Below, in pieces: positions 46,801 to 55,110 of a stretch of 64,000 bases of DNA. The notes beneath the pieces were generated by a model, which searched no databases, was not told where the DNA came from, and worked only from the letters and a program-made list of their open reading frames with translations. Each line of letters opens with the position of its first letter. Position 1 is the stretch's first letter. Origin of the DNA: CAVRZY01 sp963725415 (GTDB lineage Bacteria > Acidobacteriota > Terriglobia > Bryobacterales > Bryobacteraceae). A program made the translations under genes and the position numbers. The stretch is taken from the NCBI GenBank assembly GCA_963725415.1, contig CAVRZY010000243.1, forward strand, positions 1 through 64,000. Reading direction: 5' to 3'.

Positions 46801-48629
46801 TCAGCGCGTGTTCTCGACCGGCAAGGACAGGATGAAGGAGGTGCCGGAGAGACCGGAACTCTTCACCTCCAGGGCGCCGTGGTGCGCCTCGACAACGCGC
46901 TTGACGAAGCTGAGACCTAGTCCGATTCCAGGAATCTGGGACTCGCGCGCCTGCTGGCCCCTGAAGAAGGGTTCGAAGATTTGCGCAAGCTCCTCTGGCG
47001 GGATGCCTGGGCCGCGATCCTGGACGATGAAGTTGACCCTGGCGCCCTGCCGGTCTGTCGAGCTCTCGGCCGCATGCCCACCCAGCCGCCCGCGCGCCCG
47101 TACTTCACCGCATTGTTCAGCAGGTTCTGAAGACACTGGCTAATCAGCCCCGCGTCAGCACGCACCGGCGGCAGATCCGGCTGAACGGTCTGTTCGATCT
47201 CGAAGCCGGCCTCGCGCAGCGCCGGCATCGACGCGGCCAGCGCCCGCTCGACAATCTCTTCCGGCGCCACGGGCGCCAGATCGCAGCTTCCCTGGAGCGA
47301 TTGCGACCGTGAGAAGGCCAGCACCTGTTCAATCATGGTATGAAGCCGCCGCGCTTCGGTGCGAATCAGGTCGCCGTACTTGCGTGCCTGCCCGGTCTCC
47401 CCCACAATTCCGTCCGCCAGGTTGTCCGCGGCCACGCGGATCACCGCCAGCGGGGTGCGCAGCTCGTGCGAAACGCCGATGGCAAACTCCACCTGCCGCC
47501 TGGCCAGTGCCCGAGCACGTTCCGCCGAGATGGCCAGCATCGTGATCCCGCCGGCCAGCACCAGCAGAACGCCGAAGCTGATCAGCAGGCTGCGCTGGCG
47601 AAACGTGGCAATCGCCCGGTCCAGCGAGCCGGCGCGGTATTTCACCAGCAACCTCCATCTCTCGCCCCCAGGGCCAGGCGGTCCCGCCCCGTGGCCGCAC
47701 GGAACCGGTTTCTTACCCAAAACCTCCGGAAACTCCACGGCGCCGGGCCGAAACAGCCCGTTGCTGAATCTGCGTGGGCCCATCCCGCCCCCGGCTGGCG
47801 CCGGCGGCAGAAAGCACTCCGGCCGGATCCCGAAAAAGCCTGCGCTGGCGTCCGGTTTCGCAAACTGCCCTGGTCGAAGCCCGGATTCAGACTGAAAAAC
47901 GACCTCGCCCCGCTCGATCGCCCTCTCCACCACAATCTCGTAGTTCGATTCCCCGCCTGGCATGAAATGCCGTCTCAGCAGGTCCGGCAGAAACTCCCGC
48001 TGGATGTATTCAGCGTCCAGAACTACGATTGTCCAGCCCATGGCGCGCGGTGCAGGCGGGGTGCGCGGCCGGTTCGGAGCAGGGCGAGGCCCCGGAATCG
48101 GCATTACAAAAACAGCTTGCCGCTCCGCGGACAGGGCTCCGGCTCCAAAGGGTCGAAAACCCGGTGGGCCGGGTCTGCCGGCTTCGAGCAGGTTTGACCT
48201 CAGGTCCGCAATCTCCTCCGGCCATTTGCTCAACGAGGTGATGCCACCTGCGGGCGTGGCCTGCCACAATCGCAGCTCGCCGTTGCGCTCGATCACGTAC
48301 AGCCCGCGCATCAGCCGCGAGTACGGCGCCAGCCTGTTCCACTCCCTGTAGCGCTCCGCGAAGCGGGTCTCCAGTCCTTGGCCCTCCCGAGCAGCCACCG
48401 GCTGAAACGTCAGGTAGGCGCGCGTGATTTCGCTGTCGAAATCCGTGACGAATTGTGCCACCGAGGCCTCCAGAGCGGCCTGTCTGCGCTGCCGTTCCGC
48501 TTCGCTGACCTGACCGATCCAGCGGTACTGCATCAGCGCCAGCACCGGCAGCAGGCCCAGCAGCACCACCAGCATCCAGACTCTTGGGGAAAGTAACTTT
48601 TTCCAGCCCGCGCGAAAGCGCATGTGCAT
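46801..48629 (-). CDS. Transmembrane sensor histidine kinase, one frameshift
   Basis: The N-terminus has a membrane helix (about residues 17-35), then a ~320-residue extracytoplasmic region and a second helix (LISFGVLLVLAGGITMLAI) directly followed by HisKA (VEFAIGVSHELRTPLAVIRV) with no clear HAMP. The HATPase part starts CLQNLLNNAVKYGRAGG and continues in a second frame from about 47070 (NFIVQDRGPGIPPEEL, GIGLGLSFVKRVVEAHHG) to the stop at 46801. A single missing base near 47070 restores one ~609-residue protein. It follows the OmpR-type regulator gene on the same strand and is its likely partner. Confidence 0.85.
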
Positions 48630-48728
48630 TCGAAATCCGATCTGATGCTACTATTCTAAAACCCGCTTTGCTCGGACACCGCCCGGCTAAGGACTGTTTT
48701 TACAAAGACTTTACACTGGGGCAGCGCC

Positions 48729-49415
48729 TCAGCCTGTGAACTTGTATCCCAGGCCGCGAAGCGTGTGTATGAACTGCGGGTGCTTGGGATTCTCTTCGAG
48801 CTTCTGCCTCAGCCACGCCACGTGGACGTCCACGGTCCGCGTGGAGGGCATGGCTTGGTAGCCCCACACCTCGTTGAGCAGCTCCTCGCGCGAAATGGTG
48901 GCGCCGCGGTGATCGATCAGGTAGTGCAGCAATTGGAACTCGCGCGCCGACAGGGTGAGCGGTCTACCCTCCCGCGTCACTTCGGCGCGCCGGAAGTCCA
49001 CCCGAACCGGCCCGAATTGATACCAGGTCGCGGGCTTGGCAGGCTCGCTGGGCGCCCGCCGCAACAGCGCCTCGATGCGCGCCAGCAGTTCCATGATGTC
49101 GAACGGCTTGGTCAGGTAGTCGTCGGCGCCCAGCTTCAACCCGACCACCTTGTCCACCACCTGGTCACGCGCCGTCAGCATCAGGATGGGCACTTCCAGG
49201 CCGCGCCGCCGCAGTTCGCGGCATACGTCAAAGCCGCTCATACGCGGCAGCATCACGTCCAGGATGATCAGATCGAAGGAATCCCCGGTGGCCTGCGCCA
49301 GCCCCGCCACTCCGTCCCCGGCGCTCTCCACCTCGTAGCCTTCGCTGCGCAGCCGGTCCCCCAGCGCCATCACCAGCCCGGCTTCATCTTCGATCAGTAG
49401 AATTCTCTGGGCCAT
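48729..49415 (-). CDS. OmpR/PhoB-family response regulator
   Basis: ATG 49415 starts the 228-residue regulator MAQRILLIEDEAGLVMALGD; frames extending further upstream are cpaF-remnant readthrough. The receiver domain has D53 in LIILDVMLPRMSG and the conserved Lys in DDYLTKPFD (about residue 103). The C-terminal winged helix has ISREELLNEVWGYQAMPSTR and VDVHVAWLRQKLEENPKHPQ, the DNA-recognition helix of this family. It precedes the histidine kinase gene by 99 bases on the same strand. The regulated genes are unknown. Confidence 0.95.
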   Translation of the reverse strand: MAQRILLIEDEAGLVMALGDRLRSEGYEVESAGDGVAGLAQATGDSFDLIILDVMLPRMSGFDVCRELRRRGLEVPILMLTARDQVVDKVVGLKLGADDYLTKPFDIMELLARIEALLRRAPSEPAKPATWYQFGPVRVDFRRAEVTREGRPLTLSAREFQLLHYLIDHRGATISREELLNEVWGYQAMPSTRTVDVHVAWLRQKLEENPKHPQFIHTLRGLGYKFTG

Positions 49416-49447
49416 TACGTGGTTGGACGCTCCGCGCGCCAAACCGT

Positions 49448-49640
49448 TTACAGGTTCACGCTCAGCACTTCCTCGAAAATCGAGCCCGGCAGGTTGATGC
49501 CGCTGACCTTCAGCCGCTCCATCACCTTCGGGCTTGCCCCCGTGCCGCGGCACTCGCCCACGATGATCCGGTCCGGGCGCATCCCCAGCGCCGTCCGCAC
49601 AAGCTGCCGCTGGTTGATCCCGCGTTCCTTGTAGTTGACT
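49448..49640 (-). pseudogene. Remnant second copy of the cpaF 3' end with internal deletion
   Basis: The frame reads NYKERGINQRQLVRTALGMR, PDRIIVGECRG and then, without a break, TGASPKVMERLKVSGINLPG and SIFEEVLSVNL with a stop at 49448. Both halves are near-identical to the intact cpaF (50400-51797), but the ~120 codons between GECRG and GTGVSPKV are missing. The junction lies at a CCGCGG shared by both sides, which suggests a microhomology deletion. The upstream flank (49641-49799) shows no recognisable gene. The MazF-type module lies between this remnant and intact cpaF. Confidence 0.85.
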
Positions 49641-49799
49641 CGGCATCGAGCAACGGTAGCACCCGCGGCAGCCCGGGACCCTCGGGCAGGCCCCAGCGAA
49701 ACGGACCACGCTCCGGCGGACCCGGCGTGCTGACCCAGGGACCTCCGCCGCAAGGATATCCGGGTCCTCGGGCGGTTACCCAAGTGTGAGGCTCGCGGT

Positions 49800-50144
49800 T
49801 CACCCCAGCTCGAGGAGCGCCTTAAGTCTCGCCGCCACCTTGGCGCGGATAGGCGAGTCCAGCACGCCCAGGAGCCGCACGACGCTCGTTGTGTGGATGG
49901 TGGCCAGCTTATGCAGGCGCAGGACCGAAGCGGTCTTTAAGTTGGTGGAACGATGCTCGGGCCGGGCTGGGTCCAGCAGGATGTCGGACGGAAGCAGCAC
50001 AGGGGGCACCACTGAGGATATGTAGGCCACCAGAACCTCCGGGGTCGGCCCGACGGGAGCGGTCAGCAGCAACACAGGCCGAAGCTTCATCCCGGGTGCA
50101 TCCCCGAAGGGGAAGCTCGCCAGGTAGATCTCACCGGGGCGCAT
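49800..50144 (-). CDS. MazF/PemK-family endoribonuclease toxin
   Basis: The 114-residue protein opens MRPGEIYLASFPFGDAPGMK and continues LRPVLLLTAPVGPTPEVLVA, the beta-barrel N-terminus of MazF/PemK toxins, which cut mRNA at short sequences. The conserved arginine in the KLRPVLL segment and the KTASVLRLHKLATI motif fit the family. The start overlaps the preceding antitoxin-like gene by 14 bases, the usual toxin-antitoxin coupling. The module is inserted between cpaF and a cpaF remnant. Confidence 0.85.
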   Translation of the reverse strand: MRPGEIYLASFPFGDAPGMKLRPVLLLTAPVGPTPEVLVAYISSVVPPVLLPSDILLDPARPEHRSTNLKTASVLRLHKLATIHTTSVVRLLGVLDSPIRAKVAARLKALLELG

Positions 50145-50364
50145 CGATGGGCTGGCCGTCCTCGAGGGTGTAGATGTCTTGCCGCGGGTCGGCTAGCTCC
50201 TCGGCCCACTCCCTAGCCGCCCCGCCGGCCCAGGACAAGCCGGCCTCGTCCTCCTCCGGAAGCAGGAGAAGCACGCGCACCGGACCCGTGGGAAGTTCGC
50301 TGGGGACTCGGGCGTGGAGATGATGTTGTTCGTCCACATCGCCGATCAACTCGATGGCCTTCAT
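50131..50364 (-). CDS. Antitoxin-like small protein paired with MazF/PemK toxin
   Basis: ATG 50364, preceded by AAGGCGAG, gives 77 residues beginning MKAIELIGDVDEQHHLHARV; ATG 50376 is an alternative. The N-terminal half (VPSELPTGPVRVLLLLPEED) looks like the short DNA-binding/dimerisation beta part, and the C-terminal WAEELADPRQDIYTLEDGQP is the kind of acidic tail that binds MazF. Proteins of this pattern commonly precede PemK/MazF genes in Acidobacteria and Cyanobacteria. It starts 35 bases after the cpaF stop. Confidence 0.75.
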   Translation of the reverse strand: MKAIELIGDVDEQHHLHARVPSELPTGPVRVLLLLPEEDEAGLSWAGGAAREWAEELADPRQDIYTLEDGQPIDAPR

Positions 50365-50399
50365 GCTCGCCTTCATTGTAACGCGGCAGCGCGCTGGCG

Positions 50400-51797
50400 C
50401 TACAGGTTCACCGCTAGGGTCTCCTCGAAGATCGAGCCCGGCAGGTTGATGCCGCTGACTTTCAGCCGCTCCATCACCTTCGGGCTCACGCCCGTGCCGC
50501 GGAAACGGCCCTGTACTTTCCCGGCATCGGTTACGCCCGCCCGATCGAACACGAAGATGTCCTGCATCTGGATGCGCTCGTCCTTCACCCCCAGCACTTC
50601 GGCGATGCCCAGGATCTTGCGCGAGCCGTCCTGGAGCCGGGAGAGCTGCACCACCAGCTTGATGGCGCTGGCCAACTGCTGGATGATCACGCGGGTCGGT
50701 ATCTCCAGGTCCGCCATCAGCACCATGGCCTCCAGGCGCGAGAAGGCGTCCCGCGGGCGTGTTGGCGTGCACCGTGCTCATCGAACCCTCCACGCCCGGT
50801 GTTCATGGCTTGCAGCATGTCCAGCGCTTCCTGGCCGCGGCACTCGCCCACGATGATCCGGTCCGGCCGCATCCGCAGCGCCGTCCGCACAAGCTGCCGC
50901 TGATTGATGCCGCCTTCCTTGTTGAGGTTGGGCGGGCGCGTCTCCAACTTCACCACGTGCCGCTGCTGAAGCTGTAGCTCGGCCGTGTCCTCGATGGTGA
51001 TGACGCGCTCCTCCTCGGGAATGAACCGCGACAGCGCGTTGAGCATGGTGGTCTTGCCCGAGCCGGTTCCGCCGGAGATCAGGATGGTGATCCGCGCCTC
51101 TACGCAGGCTGCCAGGAACTGGAGCATGCCCGGCATCATGGTGCGGTTGGCCAGCATCTCCTCGGAGGTGATCACGTGCCGGCCGAAGCGGCGGATGCTG
51201 AGCGTGGGGCCGTCCAGCGCCAGCGGCGGGATGATGGCGTTCACGCGCGAGCCGTCCGGCAGCCGCGCGTCCACAATCGGCTGCGCCTCGTCGATGCGCC
51301 GGCCCACCTGCGAGACGATCTTCTCGATGATGTGCAGCAGGTGGCGCGTTGTCCCGGAAGCGCACCTGCGTCAGGGCCAGCTTGCCGTTGCGCTCGATGT
51401 AGACCTTGCCGTAGCCGTTCACCAGGATGTCGGAGATGGTGGGCTCCTTCAGCAGCGGTTCCAGCGGCCCCAGCCCCAGCACTTCGTCGAGCACCTCTTC
51501 GACGATCCGGTTCTGCTCGGCCGTGGTCATGGGCACGCGCTCGTCCTCCACCAGCCGCTCGACCACCCGTCCGATCTCGGCGCGCACCCGGTCCTTGGGA
51601 ACCGACGACACCCGATCCAGGTTCAACACGCCGATCAGCTTGCGGTGGATCTCGGACTTCAGCTCGAAGTAGCGGTCTACGCTCCGCAACGGCGCCTGGT
51701 TGTCATTCCCGCCGCGAAACGACGCTTGAGCGCGGTAATTGCTCCCCACCAAAACTCCTTGCAGTAATTGCCCTTGAACTGGCCGGCCGACTTCCAT
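50400..51797 (-). CDS. cpaF: CpaF/TadA-type secretion ATPase, full length with three frameshifts
   Basis: The pieces add up to a ~465-residue type II/IV secretion ATPase. They are an N-terminal domain (EIHRKLIGVLNLDRVSSVPK, LLKEPTISDILVNGYGKVYI), then DGSRVNAIIPPLALDGPTLS, Walker A ISGGTGSGKTTMLNALS, the Asp box VITIEDTAELQLQQRHVVKL, Walker B RPDRIIVGECRGQEALDM, the His box STVHANTP and a C-terminus GRFRGTGVSPKVMERLKVSG. Frame changes near 51346, 50797 and 50757 are all +1 insertions in C/G-rich spots, suggesting sequence error. It powers Tad-type pilus assembly at the inner membrane, but no other tad genes are in the window. Confidence 0.88.
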
Positions 51798-51891
51798 TAT
51801 AGATCGTGGAACGTGGATCGTGGACCGGCAGGCCGCTCACTGATGTTAAACCCTATTGGGCCGGCCGCGACTTGGTTTCTAAGGTACAGGC

Positions 51892-52104
51892 TTACACGTC
51901 TTCCGGCCTCAGCCCGGTCCGCTTCCCTATTTTCGCCAGCATGGCGGGGCCGATCTCTTCTGCATCCCTAAACGAAAATGGGCACTCGCGCCAGCCCTCA
52001 CGCACGAGAATGCGATGTGAACCCACCGTGCGGTCATGCTTCCAGCCGATCCGCTTCAGGGCAGCGAACACCCGCCTCCCCTTGCTTGCGGGCCACCTGC
52101 TCAC
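51892..52104 (-). CDS. hicA: HicA-family mRNA interferase toxin
   Basis: The 70-residue protein contains KGRRVFAALKRIGWKHDRTV followed by GSHRIL, with the catalytic H30 in the GSH motif of the double-stranded RNA-binding-like HicA fold. The N-terminus is slightly longer than the minimal ~60-residue toxins. Its ATG overlaps the stop of the upstream hicB-like gene in ATGA. Spacing to cpaF is 94 bases. Confidence 0.85.
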   Translation of the reverse strand: MSRWPASKGRRVFAALKRIGWKHDRTVGSHRILVREGWRECPFSFRDAEEIGPAMLAKIGKRTGLRPEDV

Positions 52105-52307
52105 GCGGCAATCGCAAACCGGGGATGCGCTGCCTCCGCGGGCAGGCTACCGCGGGCGACGCGATCGGCGATAATCTCTAGTGCCGCCGCCTCCGCCGCC
52201 TCGATCGCGGCTTCCCGGGTAGCCCCGTAGATCAGGATGTTGAGCTCGGGCACGTCAGCAATCCAGCGCCCATCTACCTCCCGGTCCAGCTCGATGGTCA
52301 GATTCAC
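52101..52307 (-). CDS. hicB: HicB-like antitoxin
   Basis: From GTG 52307 the 68-residue protein starts MNLTIELDREVDGRWIADVP and continues ELNILIYGATREAAIEAAEA, the partially degraded RNase H-like fold of HicB antitoxins. An extra DNA-binding domain is not visible, so this is a short form. The gene precedes and overlaps hicA by four bases. The pair is the second toxin-antitoxin module within 2.5 kb. Confidence 0.78.
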   Translation of the reverse strand: MNLTIELDREVDGRWIADVPELNILIYGATREAAIEAAEAAALEIIADRVARGSLPAEAAHPRFAIAA

Positions 52308-52368
52308 CCCTTCAGTGTAGCTCCCGGCAAGATCCCGGAGCCTGCTGTTGCCCTGCCCCAAGTGCCCC

Positions 52369-52788
52369 CTACTCGCCCACCACCGTGACCATAATCTCCC
52401 GGTCGCGCGGGCGGTTGTCGAAATCGCACAGCACCACCTGCTGCCAGGTGCCCAAATGCAGGGCGCCGTCCCGCGCCGGATAGCTCTTGGCCGTCCCCAT
52501 CAGCGCGCTGCGCAGGTGGGCGTAGCCGTTGTCGTCGCCCCAGCGGGCGTTGTGGGCGTAGTCGTGGCTGGTGGGCGCCACCTGCTCCAGCGCCCGCCGC
52601 AGGTCCGATACCGCGCCCGATTCGAATTCGATGGTCGTAATGCCGAGCGTCGAACCCATCCCCGAAACGTTTACCACCCCGTTCCTCAGCTTGGATTCGG
52701 CCAGTATGCGACCCACCTGCGGGGTGATGTCCAGCACATCGCACTGGCCCCGCGTGGAGATTCGGAAGCTCTTTTGATACACTGCCAT
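52369..52788 (-). CDS. YjbQ/UPF0047 family protein (secondary thiamine-phosphate synthase-like)
   Basis: The 139-residue protein has the family pattern: VDITPQV-like DVLDITPQVGRILAESKLRN, GSTLGITTIEFESGAVSDLR, HDYAHNARWGDDNGYAHLRS and LGTWQQVVLCDFDNRPRDRE. YjbQ proteins have weak thiamine-phosphate synthase activity and are often found in thiamine-poor contexts. The true role is unsettled. The GMGSTLGITT turn replaces the more common PGSTAGI-type turn. It is transcribed away from the zinc ribbon gene at 52848. Confidence 0.88.
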   Translation of the reverse strand: MAVYQKSFRISTRGQCDVLDITPQVGRILAESKLRNGVVNVSGMGSTLGITTIEFESGAVSDLRRALEQVAPTSHDYAHNARWGDDNGYAHLRSALMGTAKSYPARDGALHLGTWQQVVLCDFDNRPRDREIMVTVVGE

Positions 52789-52847
52789 AGATTTTGGTCC
52801 GCTGTTAAAATATTACCGGAAGACACGGATCACCAGCGGAGGTCGCC

Positions 52848-53012
52848 ATGCCCCAATACGCTTTCCTGTGCAAGGATTGCCAGCACACCTTTACCCAAAT
52901 CCTACACGTCGCCGACCTGGAAAGGGGCGGCATCAAGTGTCCGGAGTGCGGCAGCGAGAAAGTCGAGCAGCAGATCACGGGCTTCTTCGCCGTCACCAGA
53001 AAGAAGAGTTGA
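52848..53012 (+). CDS. FmdB-type zinc ribbon protein
   Basis: This 54-residue protein starts MPQYAFLCKDCQHTFTQILH, with two CxxC pairs (C8/C11 and C31/C34) that would bind one zinc ion, and ends AVTRKKS. A GGAGGT-like site (GCGGAGGTCGCC) precedes ATG 52848. FmdB-family proteins were named for a putative regulator of formamidase genes, but no general function is known. Confidence 0.8.
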   Translation: MPQYAFLCKDCQHTFTQILHVADLERGGIKCPECGSEKVEQQITGFFAVTRKKS

Positions 53013-53078
53013 AAGGAACCGCAGAGACACCGTGCGGCGAGCGGCGCCTGCTCTCGGAGCGGCCCTACCGGGGGAAAT

Positions 53079-53196
53079 TGACGATTGCCGATTTTCTCAT
53101 TGACGATTGGCGGACGCTAGCCCGGGGGTCGCAGTGCAATCGTCAATGATTCAATCGTCAATGACTCAATCGTCAATGAATCAATCCTCAATTGGT
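53079..53196. repeat. 15-bp tandem repeats (TCAATCGTCAATGAN) with inverted copies
   Basis: Four imperfect 15-base units occupy 53137-53196, differing mainly in their last base (GAT, GAC, GAA) and with the last unit diverged. Inverted copies (ATTGACGATTGCCGATT and CATTGACGATTGG) lie at 53080-53110. The array fills the spacer between the zinc ribbon gene and the heparinase-like gene. Hairpins between inverted copies are possible. It is not a CRISPR: the units are contiguous with no unique spacers. Confidence 0.7.
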
Positions 53197-53219
53197 CCGC
53201 CCCGTTGTACTATGTCCTC

Positions 53220-55109
53220 ATGCAAACGCTGAAGGCGCTGGCGGCCTGCGCGTGTCTGCTGGTTCCAGCCTGCGCCGCCACCAAAGACAACTTCCTGCTC
53301 ATCGACGGCGCCGAGATCCAGGCCGCGCGGAGCAAAGCCGAAAAGTATCCTTGGGCGCGGGCGGCGCTCGAGCGGCTGCTGGCCGACGCCGAGCAGGCCC
53401 TCAAGCAACCCGTGGAGCTGCCGGACCGCGGCGGGCAGTGGCCGCACTGGTACAGTTGCAAGAAGGACGGCGCCCGTCTTAGAACGGTGTCCCCGACCGA
53501 GCACCGCTGCCCGGTCTGCGGCACAGTTTACCGCGGCGACCCGTACGATGCGGTGGTGCTCTATTCCGTGCACAGCCGCTTCAGCCGCGCCGTGCGCGAC
53601 CTGGGCCTGGCCTACCGCTTCACCGGGCGGGCCGAGTTCGCCCGCCGCGCCGGCGAAATCCTTACTGGCTACGCCGACCGCTACAAGAGCTACCCTCGCC
53701 ACAACGTCAACGGGGAAGACAGGGTGGGCGGCGGGCGCATCATGGCGCAAACCCTCGACGAGAGCGTCTGGCTCATTCCGGTAGCCTGGGGCTACAGTCT
53801 CATCCGCGACGCGCTCTCCGAGTCCGACCGCCGCCACATCGAAGGCGATCTGCTGCTCGCCGCCGCAGACCTAATCCGCGAGCACAAGATGGGCATCCAC
53901 AACATACAGTGCTGGAAGAACAGCGCCGTGGGGCTGGTGGGGTTCGTCACCGGAAACCAGGAATTGGTGCGCGAAGCCATCGAGGATCCGGACCGGGGCT
54001 TTCGCGTTCAGATCGCTAAAGGCGTCACTGACGACGGCCTGTGGTACGAGGGCTCCTTGGGTTACCACGCCTATACCATGCAGGCGCTGTGGCCGCTGGC
54101 CGAAGCCGCCCGCCACGCCGGCATCGACCTGTACAGCGACCGCTATCGCACGCTCTACGACGCCCCGCTGGCGCTGGCCCTGCCCAACGGCGACCCGCCC
54201 GGCTTCAACGACAGCGCCGGATCGAACGTCATCGGCGCCGGCTCGCTGTACGAAATCGCCTACGCGCGCTGGCGGCGGCCGGCCTACGGGCGCCTCCTTT
54301 CCCAAGCCCGCCGCGAATCCTTGCAGGCGCTGCTGTACGGCGGCGAAGAGGTCCCCTCCGGCCCGCTGATCCCTGAAGAGAGCGTCCCGTTGAAGGCGGC
54401 CGGCTTTGCCATGCTGCGCGCGCCCGGAACCACGGTCGCCGTGCGCTTCGGCATGCACGGCGGAGGACACGGCCATCCCGACAAGCTCAACATCGTCACT
54501 TTCGGCGCCGGGCAGTTGTTCGGCCTGGATCCCGGCTCGATCGACTACGGCGTTCCGTTGCACCGCGAGTGGTATCGCAGCACCATCGCCCACAACACCG
54601 TTTCCATCGATCAGCAGGTCCAGGCCAACGCTGACGGCAGGCTGGAGAAATGGGCCGTCGAATCCGGCGTCACCACGCTCGTCGCCGCCGCGGACAAGGT
54701 CTACCCGGGCGTCGAGTTGCGCCGGTCGCTAACCGTGCGCGCCGGCCAGATCACAGACCGTTTCGAGTGTTCCGCGGAAGGCGAGCACACTTACGACTGG
54801 GCCTTTCACGCCCCCGGTCGCCTGACCACTTCCCCCAGCCTCACCCCGCGTTCGGCGCCGCTCGGCGACAGCAACGGTTATCAGCACATCGAGAAGCTGT
54901 CTGAGGGCCGCACCGACGAAGATTGGTGGGCCCGCTGGGAAACAGGGAACGCGCGCCTGACCCTGCGCGTGAAGGCTGCTCCGGGAACCGAGGTCTTCAC
55001 CGGCGTCGCGCCTGGCAAGAACCCGGCCGAGCGCGTGCCGCTAATCATCATTCGCCGCCGCGCAGCCAAGACGGTCTTCGAAGTCGTCCATCAGTTCGAG
55101 AACCAGTAA
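53220..55109 (+). CDS. Secreted heparinase II/III- and alginate lyase-like polysaccharide lyase
   Basis: ATG 53220 (rather than 53205) starts a signal peptide (MQTLKALAACACLLVPACAA) in a 629-residue protein. The (alpha/alpha) toroid part contains LGLAYRFTGRAEFARRAGEI, GGRIMAQTLDESVWLIPVAW, IHNIQCWKNSAVGL and VTDDGLWYEGSLGYHAYTMQ. The heparinase II/III-type beta part contains FGMHGGGHGHPDKLNIVTFG and WYRSTIAHNTVSIDQQVQAN. The Asn-Tyr-His set in SLGYHAYT and HGHPDKLN is consistent with beta-elimination of uronic-acid polymers. The next gene starts one base after the stop. Confidence 0.85.
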   Translation: MQTLKALAACACLLVPACAATKDNFLLIDGAEIQAARSKAEKYPWARAALERLLADAEQALKQPVELPDRGGQWPHWYSCKKDGARLRTVSPTEHRCPVCGTVYRGDPYDAVVLYSVHSRFSRAVRDLGLAYRFTGRAEFARRAGEILTGYADRYKSYPRHNVNGEDRVGGGRIMAQTLDESVWLIPVAWGYSLIRDALSESDRRHIEGDLLLAAADLIREHKMGIHNIQCWKNSAVGLVGFVTGNQELVREAIEDPDRGFRVQIAKGVTDDGLWYEGSLGYHAYTMQALWPLAEAARHAGIDLYSDRYRTLYDAPLALALPNGDPPGFNDSAGSNVIGAGSLYEIAYARWRRPAYGRLLSQARRESLQALLYGGEEVPSGPLIPEESVPLKAAGFAMLRAPGTTVAVRFGMHGGGHGHPDKLNIVTFGAGQLFGLDPGSIDYGVPLHREWYRSTIAHNTVSIDQQVQANADGRLEKWAVESGVTTLVAAADKVYPGVELRRSLTVRAGQITDRFECSAEGEHTYDWAFHAPGRLTTSPSLTPRSAPLGDSNGYQHIEKLSEGRTDEDWWARWETGNARLTLRVKAAPGTEVFTGVAPGKNPAERVPLIIIRRRAAKTVFEVVHQFENQ

Positions 55110-55110
55110 C

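Noticed and set aside
49522..49803. 93-residue proline/glycine-rich minus-strand frame
   Set aside because: Its second half is an out-of-frame reading of the cpaF remnant; the first half has no supporting evidence.
53137..53196. Possible CRISPR-like array
   Set aside because: Units of 15 bases are contiguous without unique spacers and no cas genes are near.
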